DNA of 39,624 nt from a virus, in IMG/VR virus record IMGVR_UViG_3300005264_000074, positions 1 to 39,624 of that record; one strand, given 5' to 3'. Both the position numbers and the translations under genes were made by a program. Shown here piece by piece: positions 39,514 through 39,624 of the stretch (within the stretch, counting starts at the first letter, position 1; each line of letters begins with the position of its first letter). A model generated the notes under the pieces. That model was not told the DNA's origin and did not search any database. It saw only the letters and a list, made by a program, of their open reading frames with translations.

Positions 39514-39624
39514 CTTGTATGGCGAAAACCAACAACATCACCAACATCATAAGTGAGATGAAGAATAATACATAATAGTAAATCTGAGTTTTTGCTTTCG
39601 TTTCATTTTTCTGAATACCTTGAA
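39302..39624. repeat. Terminal redundancy: window end repeats window start (1-440)
   Basis: 39302-39404 matches 1-103 exactly; a 117-nt segment present in the first copy is missing; then the rest matches up to base 440 with roughly ten scattered differences, concentrated next to the gap, and a clean match over the last 70 or so bases. It fits a circularly permuted or circularly mapping genome of about 39.3 kb whose ends came from two variants. Confidence 0.85.
39488..39624 (-). CDS. Second copy of the tail-anchored protein gene, 3' end only
   Basis: Homologous to 304-440. It encodes the C-terminal membrane helix (YYYVLFFISLMMLVMLLVF) and GGNNDKRK end of the protein described at 304-889, with one residue change (AIQGG instead of AVQGG). 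It runs off the window end and overlaps the holin start by 26 nt, as in the first copy. Confidence 0.7.
   Translation of the reverse strand, partial: QGIQKNETKAKTQIYYYVLFFISLMMLVMLLVFAIQGGNNDKRK

Noticed and set aside
1-39624. Integrated prophage or temperate phage
   Set aside because: No integrase, attachment site or lysogeny module, no flanking bacterial genes, and the ends overlap each other.

Overview
The window looks like an essentially complete genome of a strictly lytic, tailed podovirus-like phage. It has a P22-type portal, an N4-gp56-type capsid protein, a beta-propeller tail hub, Gly/Ala-rich ejection proteins and no tape measure or tail sheath. DNA is AT-rich. The phage encodes no RNA polymerase, and its promoters have extended -10 boxes (G-N-TATAAT) behind an upstream TTTAAT box. 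This promoter style and base composition fit a Campylobacterota host (Arcobacter/Sulfurimonas/Campylobacter-like), but that is inference. I saw no integrase, tRNA or CRISPR array; the only candidate regulator is one small HTH protein.

The two ends are homologous: 1-440 matches 39302-39624, apart from scattered substitutions and a 117-nt in-frame gap in the holin gene. Joining the ends makes a circular map of about 39.3 kb with a simple logic. A divergent control region at 10.3-10.98 kb separates leftward late genes from rightward early/replication genes, and the two arms converge at 29.05 kb on a shared hairpin.

The minus-strand (late) arm reads: TerS, TerL (10.3-8.2 kb); scaffold, capsid, decoration, adaptor (8.1-5.2 kb); tail fibres (4.9-2.1 kb); DUF1353, lipoprotein, small membrane proteins and holin (1.6 kb-1). 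It continues from the right end with holin, a small monooxygenase-like protein, M15 endolysin, tail hub, coiled-coil protein, two ejection-type proteins, portal, and a large virion protein with an ADP-ribosyltransferase-like C-terminus (39.6-29.1 kb).

The plus-strand (early) arm reads: a small zinc-finger-like protein; a repeat-rich candidate origin (11.8-12.5 kb); PrimPol-SF3 primase-helicase; small proteins; Dda-like helicase; a second, frameshifted zinc-finger-like paralogue; ssDNA-binding protein; family A DNA polymerase; 5'-3' exonuclease; thymidylate synthase; a dCMP deaminase-dNTP hydrolase fusion; HTH protein; MazG; DnaQ-like exonuclease; a broken DNA ligase; B12-dependent ribonucleotide reductase; VRR-NUC nuclease; and an SF2 helicase. 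Together these make dNTPs and copy the genome independently of host replication factors.

Two genome-wide patterns stand out. First, eight intergenic promoters on both strands share one architecture, TTTAAT-N9-G-N-TATAAT, with an invariant 11-nt spacer. Second, there are many short tandem duplications. Some are in frame (portal, TerS, tail fibre). Three others (25, 13 and 7 nt) break reading frames that become intact, with correct lengths and stops, when one copy is removed. Together with a probable 1-nt loss and a ligase deletion, five genes carry frame lesions.
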